58,482 nucleotides of DNA from an uncultured Clostridium sp. (GCA_900538475.1 UPYT01000023.1:1-58482); one strand, 5' to 3'; counted from the first letter of the stretch, positions 25,726-36,387 are shown. Notes: generated from the letters alone by a model not told the origin. Numbers and translations are program-made.

Positions 25726-27636
25726 TTATAACCTCATTCCAAGCTGGGTAGCCTCATAAATTGCTTTCTTAGCATCGCCTACCTGACTGCAGTCTCCAAT
25801 ACAATGAACATGGCTGTGATCAGTAATTGCTTCATACAAAGCATTTTCCGGTCTTGATCCAAATGCCAGAACAATTTTGTCAAAACCATTTAGTTTTTCT
25901 TCCTCTCCCTGATGTTCACATACAACACCATCTAACAGGATCTTTTTCACCTTTCTTCCCGGCAAAAATTCCACTCCTGATTTTTCCAGACGTGCCAGTA
26001 AATTTTCTCTTGGCCGTGCAGGTGCTAAAGGCACCATAGTATCTAACATATCTGTCAAAATCACCTTATTGCCGTATCCAGTCAGAACCTCTGCTGTTTC
26101 TGCTCCCACCAGTCCGGCACCAAGAATAATAACCTTCTGTCCTTTGATCATTCTCTTAAATTCCAGAATATCATTTGCTGTACAAACATTTTCTCCCTGA
26201 ATTCCTTCAATCGGCGGAATCAGTGGATTTGCACCGCAGGCCAGTATAATCTCATCAAACTTTTCTTTCTCCAACATGGCTTTGTCTGCTGCTTTTCCAA
26301 AGCATAAGGTTACACCATACTTTTTACAGAATGTTAAATAAGTTCCTATTGTCTTTGCCAACTCCTGCTTCATAGGCGGAACAGATGCTAATCGATACTG
26401 TCCTCCCGCCTCATTTTCTTTTTCATATACGATTACCTGATGGCCCCGCTTTCCAAGAATCCATGCAACCTGAAGACCTGCCGGGCCTGCTCCTACCACT
26501 GCAATTTTTTTACGCTTGTCTGTCGGCTTAATTTCCCATATTCCTTCTTTTCCACTAAATGGATTAATCATACAGGAAATTCCAAATCCATCTTCAAAGG
26601 AATTTACATACAGACAGCGCTGCATACAGCCGGTACAGGTTAAAATCTCATCCAGCCGTCCTTCCTTGATTTTTTCAGGAAGATGGGAATCACAAACAGA
26701 TTCTCTTCCCAAAGATACAAAGTCCATGGCACCAGAAACGAGGGCACTGGCAATTAAAGCCGGATCGTTCATACGTCCGACTCCAATAACAGGAATCGAT
26801 ACAGATTCTTTGACTCTCTTTACATTTCCAATATTAAATCCGCTTCCTGAATAATAAGAGTGAATTGCAATTCCGTGGGATACATGGATAACATCTGCCC
26901 CTGCCTGCTCCAAAAGCATACTCTGAGCCGCAGCATCTTCAATGCTGTTTCCGCCCTCATATCCCTCTTCTCCACTGATTCGGACACTTACCGGAAAATC
27001 TTTTCCACAGGCCTCTTTCACAGCTTTTACAATTTCACAGACAATTCTTGCTCTGTTTGAAATAGAGCCCCCATACATATCTGTCCGTTTATTTACTCCC
27101 TTTGACAAAAACTGAGCAAGCAAATATCCATGAGCTCCATGAATTTCCACTCCGTCAAATCTAGCCTTCTTAGCTCTGAGTGCTGCATCAACAAACTTTT
27201 GTTCCACTTTTTTAATTTCCGGAATGGTTAACTGATGCACTGAAATCATATTCATTTTATCAGGAATGGAAAAGGCCCCCACTGCTTCTAATTTTGTACT
27301 TCCCTTTCCCTGCATGCGTCCTGCATGATGAAGCTGGGCAAATATTCTGCTTCCATTCTGATGAACCCGCCCTGTCAGTCTGGAAAGAGAGGAAATAAAT
27401 TCATCATCATAAATAGCCGCCTGCATGGGATATGCCAGTCCTTCTTCGCTGACACATAAAAATTCTGTAATTAAAAGACCAAAGCCTCCTAAAGCCCGTT
27501 CCCCATAATAATTCAATGCCTGCTCTGTAAAACGATGATCTGTACCTGCATAATGACTGTTCATAGCAGGCATAACCAGTCTGTTTTTTAACTCTAAGGA
27601 ACCAATTTTTCCCGGTTCAAATAACTTCTGATACAT
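25726..27636 (-). CDS. Fe-S flavin NADH:enoate reductase-like enzyme
   Basis: This 636-residue enzyme has three parts: an FMN TIM barrel (residues 1-330; GAHGYLLAQFLSKGVNKR and QLHHAGRM), a 4Fe-4S site (C334, C337, C341, C355) and a C-terminal FAD/NAD(P) domain (VVGAGPAGLQVAWILGKRG near 381). That layout is shared by 2,4-dienoyl-CoA reductase FadH, clostridial 2-enoate reductase and BaiCD/BaiH. Such enzymes reduce C=C bonds next to a carbonyl. Within this cluster it could reduce a dienoyl or enoate intermediate. The exact substrate cannot be read from the sequence. Confidence 0.88.
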   Translation of the reverse strand: MYQKLFEPGKIGSLELKNRLVMPAMNSHYAGTDHRFTEQALNYYGERALGGFGLLITEFLCVSEEGLAYPMQAAIYDDEFISSLSRLTGRVHQNGSRIFAQLHHAGRMQGKGSTKLEAVGAFSIPDKMNMISVHQLTIPEIKKVEQKFVDAALRAKKARFDGVEIHGAHGYLLAQFLSKGVNKRTDMYGGSISNRARIVCEIVKAVKEACGKDFPVSVRISGEEGYEGGNSIEDAAAQSMLLEQAGADVIHVSHGIAIHSYYSGSGFNIGNVKRVKESVSIPVIGVGRMNDPALIASALVSGAMDFVSLGRESVCDSHLPEKIKEGRLDEILTCTGCMQRCLYVNSFEDGFGISCMINPFSGKEGIWEIKPTDKRKKIAVVGAGPAGLQVAWILGKRGHQVIVYEKENEAGGQYRLASVPPMKQELAKTIGTYLTFCKKYGVTLCFGKAADKAMLEKEKFDEIILACGANPLIPPIEGIQGENVCTANDILEFKRMIKGQKVIILGAGLVGAETAEVLTGYGNKVILTDMLDTMVPLAPARPRENLLARLEKSGVEFLPGRKVKKILLDGVVCEHQGEEEKLNGFDKIVLAFGSRPENALYEAITDHSHVHCIGDCSQVGDAKKAIYEATQLGMRL

Positions 27637-27657
27637 ACGTTGTTCCTTTCTTTTTCT

Positions 27658-28569
27658 CTACTCAGCTGCACCATAGACAATTACACTATCTCTAACATGG
27701 CATAGGATTTTTCCATTTTCCAGAAAATACTCTGTCATTGCCCGGATAATCCGCTCAAATACACGAACCTTCACATAATAGCTGCTTGTAAAACTATACC
27801 ACATTCCAGCTTCCCTTACCAGCTCATCTAGACTTACAGATTGACAAGCTGTTAATTTACAAAACTGTTCATAAAAATCATTTAGTATTCGTGAAAAAGA
27901 CTGTATATTGGTTTCTGCTAAATCTAATAAATTCCTGCAAAGTCCTCCATGTGCTACAATGCAGTATTCAAAAGGAAAGGTTTTCATCCTTTCTAAGGTT
28001 TCAAGAGTTCTTGTCCAGTCCAGCATATAAAGGATTTTATTATTCTGAAGCATATTAAGTCCAAATAAACTGTCCGCCAAATAGGCAACCCCGTCCGGTG
28101 TCACAAACCCCAGCTGGCTGGCAGCATGTCCCGGAAGTCTTAAAATCTGAAATATTGCCTCATCCACCTGAACTTCTATCTGTTCTGGCAGAATCATTTT
28201 ATCTCCATGACACATCATTTCCTTATTATAGAGACTGTTATCCTTTCCTGTATAGGAATAAAAAACAGATTTCATTGCTGTCCAGTCCCCAAGAATTTCT
28301 GAGTCATAAACAGATAAATATAATTCTGCTCCATATTCTTTCTGAAGAAACGAATTGTTTTCTGTGTGATCAAAATGGGCATGACTGCAAAGCACCGCCC
28401 GAATTTCAATGCCGTGCTTTTTTAAGTATTGATCTAATTCTCCTCTTATAGAAAAGGGACCTGAATCCATAAGAATCCATGTTCCTTCTTTTATCTGGTA
28501 AAAAGGGATACAGCTGCCCCCACAATGGAGACAGCCTGTATTCCCTAACACATATTCTGTTTGTATCAT
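27658..28569 (-). CDS. MBL-fold metallo-hydrolase (cluster 1)
   Basis: A 303-residue metallo-beta-lactamase-fold protein with the metal site SHAHFDHTENN (about residues 81-91), a histidine in LPGHAASQLGF and an aspartate in YLADSLFGL. Similar proteins act as thioesterases or glyoxalase II-like hydrolases. Placement between etfA and the enoate-reductase gene, with short gaps on both sides, makes an acyl-CoA or acyl-adduct hydrolase plausible, but this is inference. A related but distinct MBL ends the second cluster. Confidence 0.82.
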   Translation of the reverse strand: MIQTEYVLGNTGCLHCGGSCIPFYQIKEGTWILMDSGPFSIRGELDQYLKKHGIEIRAVLCSHAHFDHTENNSFLQKEYGAELYLSVYDSEILGDWTAMKSVFYSYTGKDNSLYNKEMMCHGDKMILPEQIEVQVDEAIFQILRLPGHAASQLGFVTPDGVAYLADSLFGLNMLQNNKILYMLDWTRTLETLERMKTFPFEYCIVAHGGLCRNLLDLAETNIQSFSRILNDFYEQFCKLTACQSVSLDELVREAGMWYSFTSSYYVKVRVFERIIRAMTEYFLENGKILCHVRDSVIVYGAAE

Positions 28570-28575
28570 GATGAT

Positions 28576-29583
28576 TTATGATCTGCTTGCTTTAATCTCT
28601 TTAATCAGAGCCGGAATTACCTGTTTCAGATCTCCTACAATACCGTAATCAGCCATGCCGAAAATCGGTGCATCCGGATCTTTATTAATAGCTACAATAA
28701 TATCAGAGCCGCTCATTCCTGCTACATGCTGGATTGCTCCGGAAATACCACAAGCAATGTACAGCTTCGGTCCTACTGTTTTACCAGTCTGGCCTACTTG
28801 ATGAACATGTCCAATCCAATCAGAATCGACAGCTGCACGGGAAGCGCCTACAACACCTCCCAGTAAATCTGCCAGTTCTTTTAACGGTTCAAAGCCTTCC
28901 GGACCGCCTACGCCTCTTCCCCCTGCTACGATTACATCTGCACTTTCCAGATTTACGTTTTCAGCATTTAACTCCCGGATTACTTCAACTACATGGGTAC
29001 GGATACGATCTGCAGCAATGTGAATATCCTCATGAATAATCTCTGGCTGATTATCGTCGTTTCTTCCTCCCTTTTTAAATACGCCAGGACGAACAGTACC
29101 AATCTGAGGACGATGTTCCGGACACATAATGGTTGCCATCAGGTTTCCGCCAAAAGTCGGTCTGGTCCATGCAATGTTTCCAGTTTCCTCATCATAATCT
29201 ACTGCAGTACAGTCTGCAGTCAGACCAGTTTTCAGTCGGCAGGACAGTCTCGGTCCCATGTCACGTCCTTCGTTAGTTGCACCAATCATCATGGTGGTCG
29301 GACCATATTTTGTTACCAGTGCATATAATGCATCTGCATATGCATCTGTGGTGTAATGCTCATATTCTGGACCGTCTACTACGATAATTTTATCTGCTCC
29401 ATATGCAGCTGCTTCTTTTACAGCCGGCTCTGTCTGATAACCAATTACTACTGCTGTCAGAGCACCGCCCTGTGCATCAGCCAGTCTTCTTCCCGGATTT
29501 AAAAGCTCCAGTCCTACGCTTTTTGCTCTTCCATCCTCACCAGTTTCAATAAATACCCATAAATCTTTGCTTAAAGCTTCCAT
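28576..29583 (-). CDS. etfA: Electron transfer flavoprotein alpha subunit (cluster 1)
   Basis: A 335-residue EtfA with the FAD-binding C-terminal segment [23 protein letters not shown], here seen as [17 protein letters not shown] and [11 protein letters not shown]. Unlike the cluster-2 copy it lacks an N-terminal ferredoxin domain and begins directly at the EtfA fold ([12 protein letters not shown]). With EtfB and the neighbouring acyl-CoA dehydrogenase it should pass electrons to an enoyl-CoA. It lies 12 bases after etfB. Confidence 0.94.
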   Translation of the reverse strand: MEALSKDLWVFIETGEDGRAKSVGLELLNPGRRLADAQGGALTAVVIGYQTEPAVKEAAAYGADKIIVVDGPEYEHYTTDAYADALYALVTKYGPTTMMIGATNEGRDMGPRLSCRLKTGLTADCTAVDYDEETGNIAWTRPTFGGNLMATIMCPEHRPQIGTVRPGVFKKGGRNDDNQPEIIHEDIHIAADRIRTHVVEVIRELNAENVNLESADVIVAGGRGVGGPEGFEPLKELADLLGGVVGASRAAVDSDWIGHVHQVGQTGKTVGPKLYIACGISGAIQHVAGMSGSDIIVAINKDPDAPIFGMADYGIVGDLKQVIPALIKEIKASRS

Positions 29584-29595
29584 GCTATTCCTCCA

Positions 29596-30396
29596 TTATA
29601 TAATGTTCGCAGTATTTAAAAGTTCGAACAGCTTTTTAGCCGACTCTTCGCAGGTTTCCTCTGCAATCTTGATGCCACCCTGTTTCTGAGGTGGAGTAAA
29701 GCTCTTCTTTACTTTAGTCGGTGAACCCTTTAAGCCGATTTTTGTAGCATCTACAGTAATGTCATTTACAGTCAGAGTTTCAATTACGGCACGATTTGCA
29801 GCCATTTTTGATTTAATTGTTGGGAATCTCGGGTTAAATGACGGCTTGGTAACAGTAATTACACATGGCATCTTCGCTGCCAGAATCTCATAACCTTCTC
29901 CAGTTTCACGTTTTACCAGTACTTCGTCATTTTCTACCTTTGCCTCTACAGCATAGGTAATCTGAGGACAATCCATGTGCTCAGCAATTTCCGGACCCAC
30001 CTGGGCAGTGTCACCATCAATTGCCTGCTTACCGCAGAAAATAAGATCAAATTTTCCATCTTTCTCCTGGATCTTATCGATAGCACATTTCAAGGTATAG
30101 CTGGTTGCCAGAGTATCTGCACCACCGAATGCACGGTCACTTACCAGATATGCCCTGTCACCGCCAACTGCCAGACATTCTTTCAATGCTGCTGTTGCCT
30201 GCTGCGGTCCCATAGAAAGAAGGGTAATTTTTGTTCCAGGTACAGTATCTTTGATTCTTGCAGCAATCTCCAGTGCATATGCATCAAAAGGATTCACAAT
30301 GCTGGGTACGCCTGCACGAATCAATGTATTGGTAACCGGATCAATTTTGATTTCTGTAGTATCCGGAACCTGCTTTACACAAACCAATATATTCAT
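29596..30396 (-). CDS. etfB: Electron transfer flavoprotein beta subunit (cluster 1)
   Basis: About 266 residues, starting MNILVCVKQVPDTTEIKIDP. The segments ALEIAARIKD, SDRAFGGADTLATSY and IDGDTAQVGPEIAEH are typical of the clostridial EtfB group, in which electron bifurcation has been shown for several members. The ATG at 30396 is chosen over an upstream start at 30405 because GAGGTG lies six bases ahead. Whether this pair bifurcates cannot be settled from motifs alone. Confidence 0.93.
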   Translation of the reverse strand: MNILVCVKQVPDTTEIKIDPVTNTLIRAGVPSIVNPFDAYALEIAARIKDTVPGTKITLLSMGPQQATAALKECLAVGGDRAYLVSDRAFGGADTLATSYTLKCAIDKIQEKDGKFDLIFCGKQAIDGDTAQVGPEIAEHMDCPQITYAVEAKVENDEVLVKRETGEGYEILAAKMPCVITVTKPSFNPRFPTIKSKMAANRAVIETLTVNDITVDATKIGLKGSPTKVKKSFTPPQKQGGIKIAEETCEESAKKLFELLNTANII

Positions 30397-30437
30397 TTTC
30401 AGCACCTCATCTAATTTTATATTCTCAAATTGTTTTA

Positions 30438-30905
30438 TTATTCTTCACCTTCCGGAGCTTCCCAGTACAGCATAGTTGCCATGCTTCCTACCTGACATAC
30501 TACGTCATCCTGGTTCACAATCGTATACTGAATATTCAAAATTCCACGATCCGGTTTTGATTTAGAACGTTTTGTTTCCAAAACCTCAACCTCACAGTGA
30601 ATGGTATCACCGATTTTAATTGCGCCTACAAATTTCCACTCTGTGCTCAGAGCTGCAATTGCAGAACCATCAACTAATCCCATACGTCCCCACAGACCGG
30701 TTGCAATACCTGCCCCCAGAAGACCATGAGCAATACGGCTCTTAAATGGAAGACTCTCTGCATAAGTTTTGTCAGTATGAATCGGGTTGTTATCTCCGGT
30801 AATACCTGCAAACAGAACTACGTCTGTCTCTGTTACAGTTCTTGATAATGTAGTAAATTTATCGCCTACGTTAAATTCGCTTAAATAAAGATATGAACGT
30901 TTCAT
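30438..30905 (-). CDS. MaoC-like (R)-enoyl-CoA hydratase
   Basis: The 155-residue single hot-dog domain contains the hydratase-2 motif FAGITGDNNPIHTDKTYAES and SRIAHGLLGAGIATGL, with Asp and His as catalytic residues. Enzymes of this kind (PhaJ type) interconvert (R)-3-hydroxyacyl-CoA and trans-2-enoyl-CoA. Between the acyl-CoA dehydrogenase and EtfB genes it probably links a 3-hydroxyacyl-CoA to the enoyl-CoA reduced by that pair. Confidence 0.9.
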   Translation of the reverse strand: MKRSYLYLSEFNVGDKFTTLSRTVTETDVVLFAGITGDNNPIHTDKTYAESLPFKSRIAHGLLGAGIATGLWGRMGLVDGSAIAALSTEWKFVGAIKIGDTIHCEVEVLETKRSKSKPDRGILNIQYTIVNQDDVVCQVGSMATMLYWEAPEGEE

Positions 30906-30955
30906 CCGTCATTCCTCCTGAATCTATAAAATTTTGAATCTGAATACTAATGTTA

Positions 30956-32107
30956 TTAATACTCTTTCAGAACAGCTCTTCCAACTACCATACGGCAGAT
31001 TTCAGAAGTACCCTCACCAATGGTCAGCAGTTTTGCATCACGGTACATACGCTCAACCTGGTAATCATCACATAAGCCATAACCACCCATGATCTGAAGA
31101 CCCATATCACAAATCCGAACACACATTTCAGAACAGAACATCTTGGTCATAGTTGCCTCTGTGCTGTATGGAACGCCAGCATCAATCATTCTTGCAGTGT
31201 TGTATAGCATTGCTCTTGCTACTTCAATTTCAGTAGCCATCTCAGCTAACTTAAATGCAATTGCCTGGTTTTCGCAAATCGGTTTACCAAAGGTTACTCT
31301 CTCCTTGGAGTATTTTGCTGCTCGCTCCAAAACACCCTGTGCCATACCAACTGCAACTGCAGAAATAGCAACACGTCCGCTGTCTACACATTTCATAAAT
31401 AACGGGAAACCGCGGTTTAACTCACCTAATAGGTTCTCCTTCGGAATGCGCACATCGGTAAAAGTCAGAGGACAGGAGTAAGAACTGCGGTTACTCATTT
31501 TTTCCTCAGGTTTGCCTACTTCTAAGCCAGGTATGCCAGCCGGTACGATAAATACAGAAATACCTCTGCTTCCCTTTGCCTCCATATCAGTCTTTGCTGC
31601 TACCAGGAAGGTAGATGCATAAGTACTGTTGGTGATAAATGCCTTTGTACCGTTGATAACCCACTCGTCACCATCTAAAACAGCTTTTGTACGAATCTGT
31701 CCAGCATCAGAACCAGACTGCGGCTCAGTTAAGGCAAATGCGCAAAGATCTTCGCCGGTAGCTGCCGGTACTAAGTATTTCTGTTTCTGCTCTTCAGTAC
31801 CAGCTAACAGAATCGGTGTACTTCCCAGAGATGCATGCGCATCAATAATGGAAGCCAGAGAAGAAGAATGTCGAGCAATCTGCTCCATAACCAGAATATC
31901 ACTTAAATGATCCATTCCTGCTCCGCCGTACTCTTCCGGAACACAGATTCCTAAAAATCCCATTTCTGCACACTGTTTTACTTCGTCTACCGGGAAAGCA
32001 TGACGACGATCCAGATCAGTAACAGTTTCTGCCACTACTTCATCAGCGAATTTTTTTGCCAGTTCCTGAATCATTAACTGATCTTCTGTTAATCCATACT
32101 TGTTCAT
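30956..32107 (-). CDS. Acyl-CoA dehydrogenase / enoyl-CoA reductase (cluster 1)
   Basis: A 383-residue acyl-CoA dehydrogenase with CAFALTEPQSGSDAGQIRT (flavin site), FITNSTYASTFLVAAKT and the C-terminal catalytic glutamate in TIGEGTSEICRM. ACADs coupled to clostridial EtfAB often work as enoyl-CoA reductases. The gene is flanked by ligase, MaoC and etfBA genes, an order reminiscent of the caffeate-reduction operon carABCDE of Acetobacterium, though without its ferredoxin-fused EtfA. Confidence 0.93.
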   Translation of the reverse strand: MNKYGLTEDQLMIQELAKKFADEVVAETVTDLDRRHAFPVDEVKQCAEMGFLGICVPEEYGGAGMDHLSDILVMEQIARHSSSLASIIDAHASLGSTPILLAGTEEQKQKYLVPAATGEDLCAFALTEPQSGSDAGQIRTKAVLDGDEWVINGTKAFITNSTYASTFLVAAKTDMEAKGSRGISVFIVPAGIPGLEVGKPEEKMSNRSSYSCPLTFTDVRIPKENLLGELNRGFPLFMKCVDSGRVAISAVAVGMAQGVLERAAKYSKERVTFGKPICENQAIAFKLAEMATEIEVARAMLYNTARMIDAGVPYSTEATMTKMFCSEMCVRICDMGLQIMGGYGLCDDYQVERMYRDAKLLTIGEGTSEICRMVVGRAVLKEY

Positions 32108-32142
32108 AAAAATTACCTCCTGCTATATGTTAACTTATTAGT

Positions 32143-33810
32143 TTATCTTTTTTCAAACTCTGCCTTTTTTTCAGTTGCCATTTCCTTTAACCGAAAAGTT
32201 TGAACTTTTCCAGTTGCAGTTCGTGGCCAGTCGTCCCCATTCATATAAATGAAATATCTTGGAACCTGAAATTTTGCTAGATGCATCCGGCTGTATTCCT
32301 CTGCCAGCAGTCTGTTCTCAGCTGTATCTTCCCTTAACTGAAGAAATGCCATGCCAATATGTCCATGTTTTTCATCAGGAACTCCTACAACCTCCACACT
32401 CTGTATCTGAGGACAATTGCCCAGTACATCTTCTAAAAACTTTGGAGAAACATTTTCTCCATTAATTTTATACATGTCATCAATTCGTCCGGCCATAACC
32501 AGATATCCATCTTTATCGAAATATCCGCTGTCTCCTGTTTTAAACCAGCCGTCAGCGGTAAATACCCGCTTATTTGCTTCCGGACGATTATAATAACCTC
32601 GTGTAACTACTAAACCACGGCACCAAAGTTCACCGATTTCTTCTGCTGCACACGGTTTTCCTGTCTTCTGATCTACCACCAGATACTCAATTTCATGGCC
32701 GCCTAAAGCAGTTTCACCTGCACAGCCTCCAGGAAGAAGTTTTCCCACCCGGCTGCAAAGAATCTCATCTCCGTCAGAAGGTGATGTCTGCAAAGATGCT
32801 CCACATACCTCCGTCATTCCGTATCCAGTAATTACATCATCGACCTCAAAGCTTTCTCGAATTCCCGTCCATACCCATGCAGGACAAATAGATGCTGAAC
32901 AGTAAACTGCATGAAGTTCAGGAAATTTTCTAGGTTTTTCTTTCAAGAAACGAATCAAGGTTATCATCTGGGATGGAACACTTAAAATATCATTTGCCCG
33001 GACTTTTTCCATATAGTCAAGTACCGGTTCTGCGGCAAATTTACCCTGCCGCAGAAAAATTGTTCCACCTGCGATGATTGCAGCCAACAGTCCTTCTACA
33101 TAACCATATACATGAAATAATGGAAGTGGAACAAAAATACGACGGCCAATTTCAAAGCCTCGGTTAAGGCAGCTTGCGTATGCAGATCTCATTAACATAT
33201 CATGAGTCAGCATGACTCCTTTTGGTGCCTTCGTACTGCCAGAAGTGTATATAATGTCACACACCTGATCTGCCGCTGTCTCTCCCTTACATGGCAGAAA
33301 TTCTGTCTGATTTCCTTTTTCCAAAAAATCATTCCACTCTATGTAAGGAATATTAAAACTAAAAGATGCTCCCGGCATAATAACTGCCTTTAAAAGCTGT
33401 GTATTTTCACCTGTCAGCTGGATTTTACAGCCTGTTACCAGATAATTGGCATCCGACTGTTTTAAGACAAATTCCAGCTCTCTGGCTGACAATCCTGTGT
33501 TTACTGGAACCCGAACTGCTCCGATTGCATTAAGGGCCAGCATAACAAATATCTGCTCCGGGCAATTTTCAATTTGTACTGCTACATGATCTCCCGATTT
33601 TACTCCCATAGCCAAAAATCCTTTGGCTACGCAAACAGCCCATAATCTGGTCTCTTCATAAGTAAAACTTTCTCTACTCTCTGCCCCGACAAATTCTCTA
33701 TCCGGATATCTAGCAGAAGAAACTTCAAAATACTCCCAAATTGTTTTCTTTTCCCATCCGGGATAGAGCCGACTAAGTTCCATTAGCCGGTCCTCTATAA
33801 ACCCTTTCAT
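32143..33810 (-). CDS. Acyl-CoA synthetase, AMP-forming (cluster 1)
   Basis: This 555-residue ligase has the adenylation motifs IIYTSGSTKAPKGVMLTH, TGYGMTEVCGAS, DGWFKTGDSGYFD and the C-terminal lysine region RTATGKVQTFRLKE. It activates a carboxylic acid as its CoA thioester using ATP. Because a CoA-transferase is also in the cluster, the ligase may prime the pathway while the transferase recycles CoA, as in caffeate reduction. Its substrate is not evident. Confidence 0.92.
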   Translation of the reverse strand: MKGFIEDRLMELSRLYPGWEKKTIWEYFEVSSARYPDREFVGAESRESFTYEETRLWAVCVAKGFLAMGVKSGDHVAVQIENCPEQIFVMLALNAIGAVRVPVNTGLSARELEFVLKQSDANYLVTGCKIQLTGENTQLLKAVIMPGASFSFNIPYIEWNDFLEKGNQTEFLPCKGETAADQVCDIIYTSGSTKAPKGVMLTHDMLMRSAYASCLNRGFEIGRRIFVPLPLFHVYGYVEGLLAAIIAGGTIFLRQGKFAAEPVLDYMEKVRANDILSVPSQMITLIRFLKEKPRKFPELHAVYCSASICPAWVWTGIRESFEVDDVITGYGMTEVCGASLQTSPSDGDEILCSRVGKLLPGGCAGETALGGHEIEYLVVDQKTGKPCAAEEIGELWCRGLVVTRGYYNRPEANKRVFTADGWFKTGDSGYFDKDGYLVMAGRIDDMYKINGENVSPKFLEDVLGNCPQIQSVEVVGVPDEKHGHIGMAFLQLREDTAENRLLAEEYSRMHLAKFQVPRYFIYMNGDDWPRTATGKVQTFRLKEMATEKKAEFEKR

Positions 33811-33855
33811 ATCTCTCTCCTGTATGAAATATTCAAACAGTCGGTCTGTTCGTCT

Positions 33856-35145
33856 TTATGGTATTGGATACATAATCGAAGCTAGAATAATTGCCTCAAT
33901 CAATATGATTATCGATCCTACAACAGTAATTGCGAACAGGTGCTTGTAACCTTCTTTATGAGTCAGACCACAGCAAGCCAGAACAGTTACCATAACTCCG
34001 TTGTGTGGCAGGGAGTCCAGAGTAATACATGCACAGGATGCAATCTTGTGCAGTATGCCCGGGCTTACACCCATCTCTAAATACTTGGGTGCCAGAGTTT
34101 CCAGAGCCAGAGTCAGACCACCAGAACCAGAACCACATGCTGCAGACAGAAGAGAAGTTCCCAGTGAGAAGGAAAGCAACGGAGAACCACCCATACCAGT
34201 TGCAATGTTAACAAGAGTAGTATAACCAGCTGTCAGTTTTGCAACACCACCAAAACCAACTACTGCAGAAGTAGCAACAATTGCTCCCATAGCGTCAGAA
34301 ACACCACAGTTTAAAATCTCAATCTTATTGTCAATCTTCTTCCAGTACAGAATTGCAATTGCAATCCATCCTGCTAATAAGGTCAGAAGTACGTCTACGC
34401 CAAAGAACAGCGGAATAACAACCAGTGCTAACGGAATAAATGCGATAACGCCATTGCCATGCTCTTTGCTCTCATACTCTTCCATCATTTTCAGAGTCTG
34501 AGCATCAGCACTAAAATGTTCACCTTTCTTTCTTGCAACTCTTTCCTGCCAGATACAGTATGCAGTTGCTAGACCAAAGAAAGATACTGCCAAGATTCCG
34601 GAATATAAAGGAAGCACTGCTGCAGAAGTTCCCAGATATTTAACCGGAATGTTGTTTACTACAGATGGTGAACCCGGTCCAATGTTAACAGCTGTAAAAG
34701 CACCTGCTGCAACGATAGCCGGAATCAGGTGACGAGGCAGATCTGCCTTTTTAAACATGTTCAGAGCGATTGGGTACATAACGAATACAATTACGTAACA
34801 GGATACACCACCGTATGCCAGAACCAGAGTAGTTGCACAAAGTACAATCATGGTATACTTTGTTCCCAGCTTGGATGTCAGCCAGTTTGCCAGATCCTCT
34901 GCACCGCCGCCTAACTGCATTGCCTTACCAAAGCTTGCGCCAAGGAAGATCAGCGGCCAGTAACTTTTAATGTAACCTACGAATGCTGCCATGTAGTCAT
35001 TTGTTAAACAATCATAAACATTCAGACCAGATAACAGAGCCATAAGACCGGTACATAAAATTGCAGAAACTGCAATATTTACACGTTTCCAAATCAAAAA
35101 TACCAACAGCAAAAGAGGTATTACTATTGCCAAAACACTTAACAT
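33856..35145 (-). CDS. GntP-family carboxylate permease
   Basis: A 429-residue protein with about twelve hydrophobic helices that matches the GntP/CitM-like permeases (GGVSCYVIVFVMYPIA, NIGPGSPSVVNNIP, HKIASCACITLDSLPHNG). GntP permeases carry gluconate, and relatives carry hydroxybutyrate or other hydroxy acids. With the SDR, MaoC and ligase genes next to it, a hydroxy acid substrate is a reasonable guess. Confidence 0.86.
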   Translation of the reverse strand: MLSVLAIVIPLLLLVFLIWKRVNIAVSAILCTGLMALLSGLNVYDCLTNDYMAAFVGYIKSYWPLIFLGASFGKAMQLGGGAEDLANWLTSKLGTKYTMIVLCATTLVLAYGGVSCYVIVFVMYPIALNMFKKADLPRHLIPAIVAAGAFTAVNIGPGSPSVVNNIPVKYLGTSAAVLPLYSGILAVSFFGLATAYCIWQERVARKKGEHFSADAQTLKMMEEYESKEHGNGVIAFIPLALVVIPLFFGVDVLLTLLAGWIAIAILYWKKIDNKIEILNCGVSDAMGAIVATSAVVGFGGVAKLTAGYTTLVNIATGMGGSPLLSFSLGTSLLSAACGSGSGGLTLALETLAPKYLEMGVSPGILHKIASCACITLDSLPHNGVMVTVLACCGLTHKEGYKHLFAITVVGSIIILIEAIILASIMYPIP

Positions 35146-35168
35146 ATCATTACCCTCCTAAATTCCTC

Positions 35169-36380
35169 TTATGTACTCATTTTCTTGTTCATAGTCAAGG
35201 CTGTCATACACAGCACTGCTGCCAGAATACTGCATACTGCAGCAAACAGGAATGCTCCTGAATAACTTCCACTGGATGTCTGGATTGCGGTAGCAACGTT
35301 CGGTCCTACAATAGATGCAATTCCATATCCAGTAAAAATAATACTGTAGTTAATTCCATTGTACTTTGGTCCAAATGTATCGGAACTTAATGCAGAAAAT
35401 ACTGCCAGGGTTCCACCAAAGCACACACCGGCAATTACAATTGCTGCTACGAAACCGCCAAAGCCGGTAACTCTGGAAAGAAATACCATATCAAGAGCAC
35501 ATAACAGCATAACACCGATAACAATCTGATGACGTCCTAATACGTCAGATAATGAGCCTAACACCAGACGTCCGGCGAAGTTCGCTACTGCCATAATTCC
35601 TACTAAAAGTGCTGCCTGTGCTGCTGTAATTCCAGCTACTTCCTGTCCAATCTTGGAAGCATGGCCAATCAGCATTAATCCTGCAACAGATGCACAAAGC
35701 AAGGTTCCCCAGAGCAAATAACATCTCGGATCCCGAAGCATTTCTCTCCAAGTCTTTCCTTCACTTCCTGTAACAGATGCTGGAGCTTTGTAACCTTCCG
35801 GTTTCCAGCCTGGCTCCGGTCCATCAATATACCAGGAGGTTGCTACAGAAATTAAAAGGAAAAATCCTCCTACTAAACGAAATGCTGTCAGAACATTAAA
35901 TTTTGTTAAAAGGAAGTTTGCAAGAGGTGCTACTATTAAAGAAGCCATTCCGCAGACACCAACTGCCATACCGGAAGCAAAGCCTTTTCTGTCCGGAAAC
36001 CAGCTGACTGCAGTTACCACTCCAGGATTATATCCAAATCCTGATGCACAACCTGCCAAAATTCCAAAACTGATATACAGCATGAAAATATTGGTTGCAA
36101 AACCTGTTATAAACCACCCCAAGCCCCACATAATTCCTGCTACAATCATAAGTTTACGAGCGCCAAATTTCTGAAGAAGAACACCTCCTACCAGGCCCAT
36201 GGCTGCAATAACCATTAACATGATAGAGTAGGCCAAAGTAACCTGTCCGTAATCCCATCCCATATAGGATGCCAGTTCACCGGAAAAAGCACTCCATGCA
36301 TATACACCTCCGAAACAGAAGGTGTTACAGCAGATACAAAACAGTACCAGCCACCGGTTCTTTTGTTTTTTCTTTTCCAT
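35169..36380 (-). CDS. MFS transporter, oxalate/formate antiporter (OFA) type
   Basis: A 403-residue protein with twelve predicted helices begins with basic residues and CICCNTFCFGGVYAWSAF. GWFITGFATNIFMLYISFG and GYNPGVVTAVSWFPDRKG are typical of the OFA family, which exchanges carboxylates. It could export the reduced product while the GntP protein imports the substrate, or the two may serve different acids. Neither is shown by the sequence. Confidence 0.88.
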   Translation of the reverse strand: MEKKKQKNRWLVLFCICCNTFCFGGVYAWSAFSGELASYMGWDYGQVTLAYSIMLMVIAAMGLVGGVLLQKFGARKLMIVAGIMWGLGWFITGFATNIFMLYISFGILAGCASGFGYNPGVVTAVSWFPDRKGFASGMAVGVCGMASLIVAPLANFLLTKFNVLTAFRLVGGFFLLISVATSWYIDGPEPGWKPEGYKAPASVTGSEGKTWREMLRDPRCYLLWGTLLCASVAGLMLIGHASKIGQEVAGITAAQAALLVGIMAVANFAGRLVLGSLSDVLGRHQIVIGVMLLCALDMVFLSRVTGFGGFVAAIVIAGVCFGGTLAVFSALSSDTFGPKYNGINYSIIFTGYGIASIVGPNVATAIQTSSGSYSGAFLFAAVCSILAAVLCMTALTMNKKMST

Positions 36381-36387
36381 TTCTGTC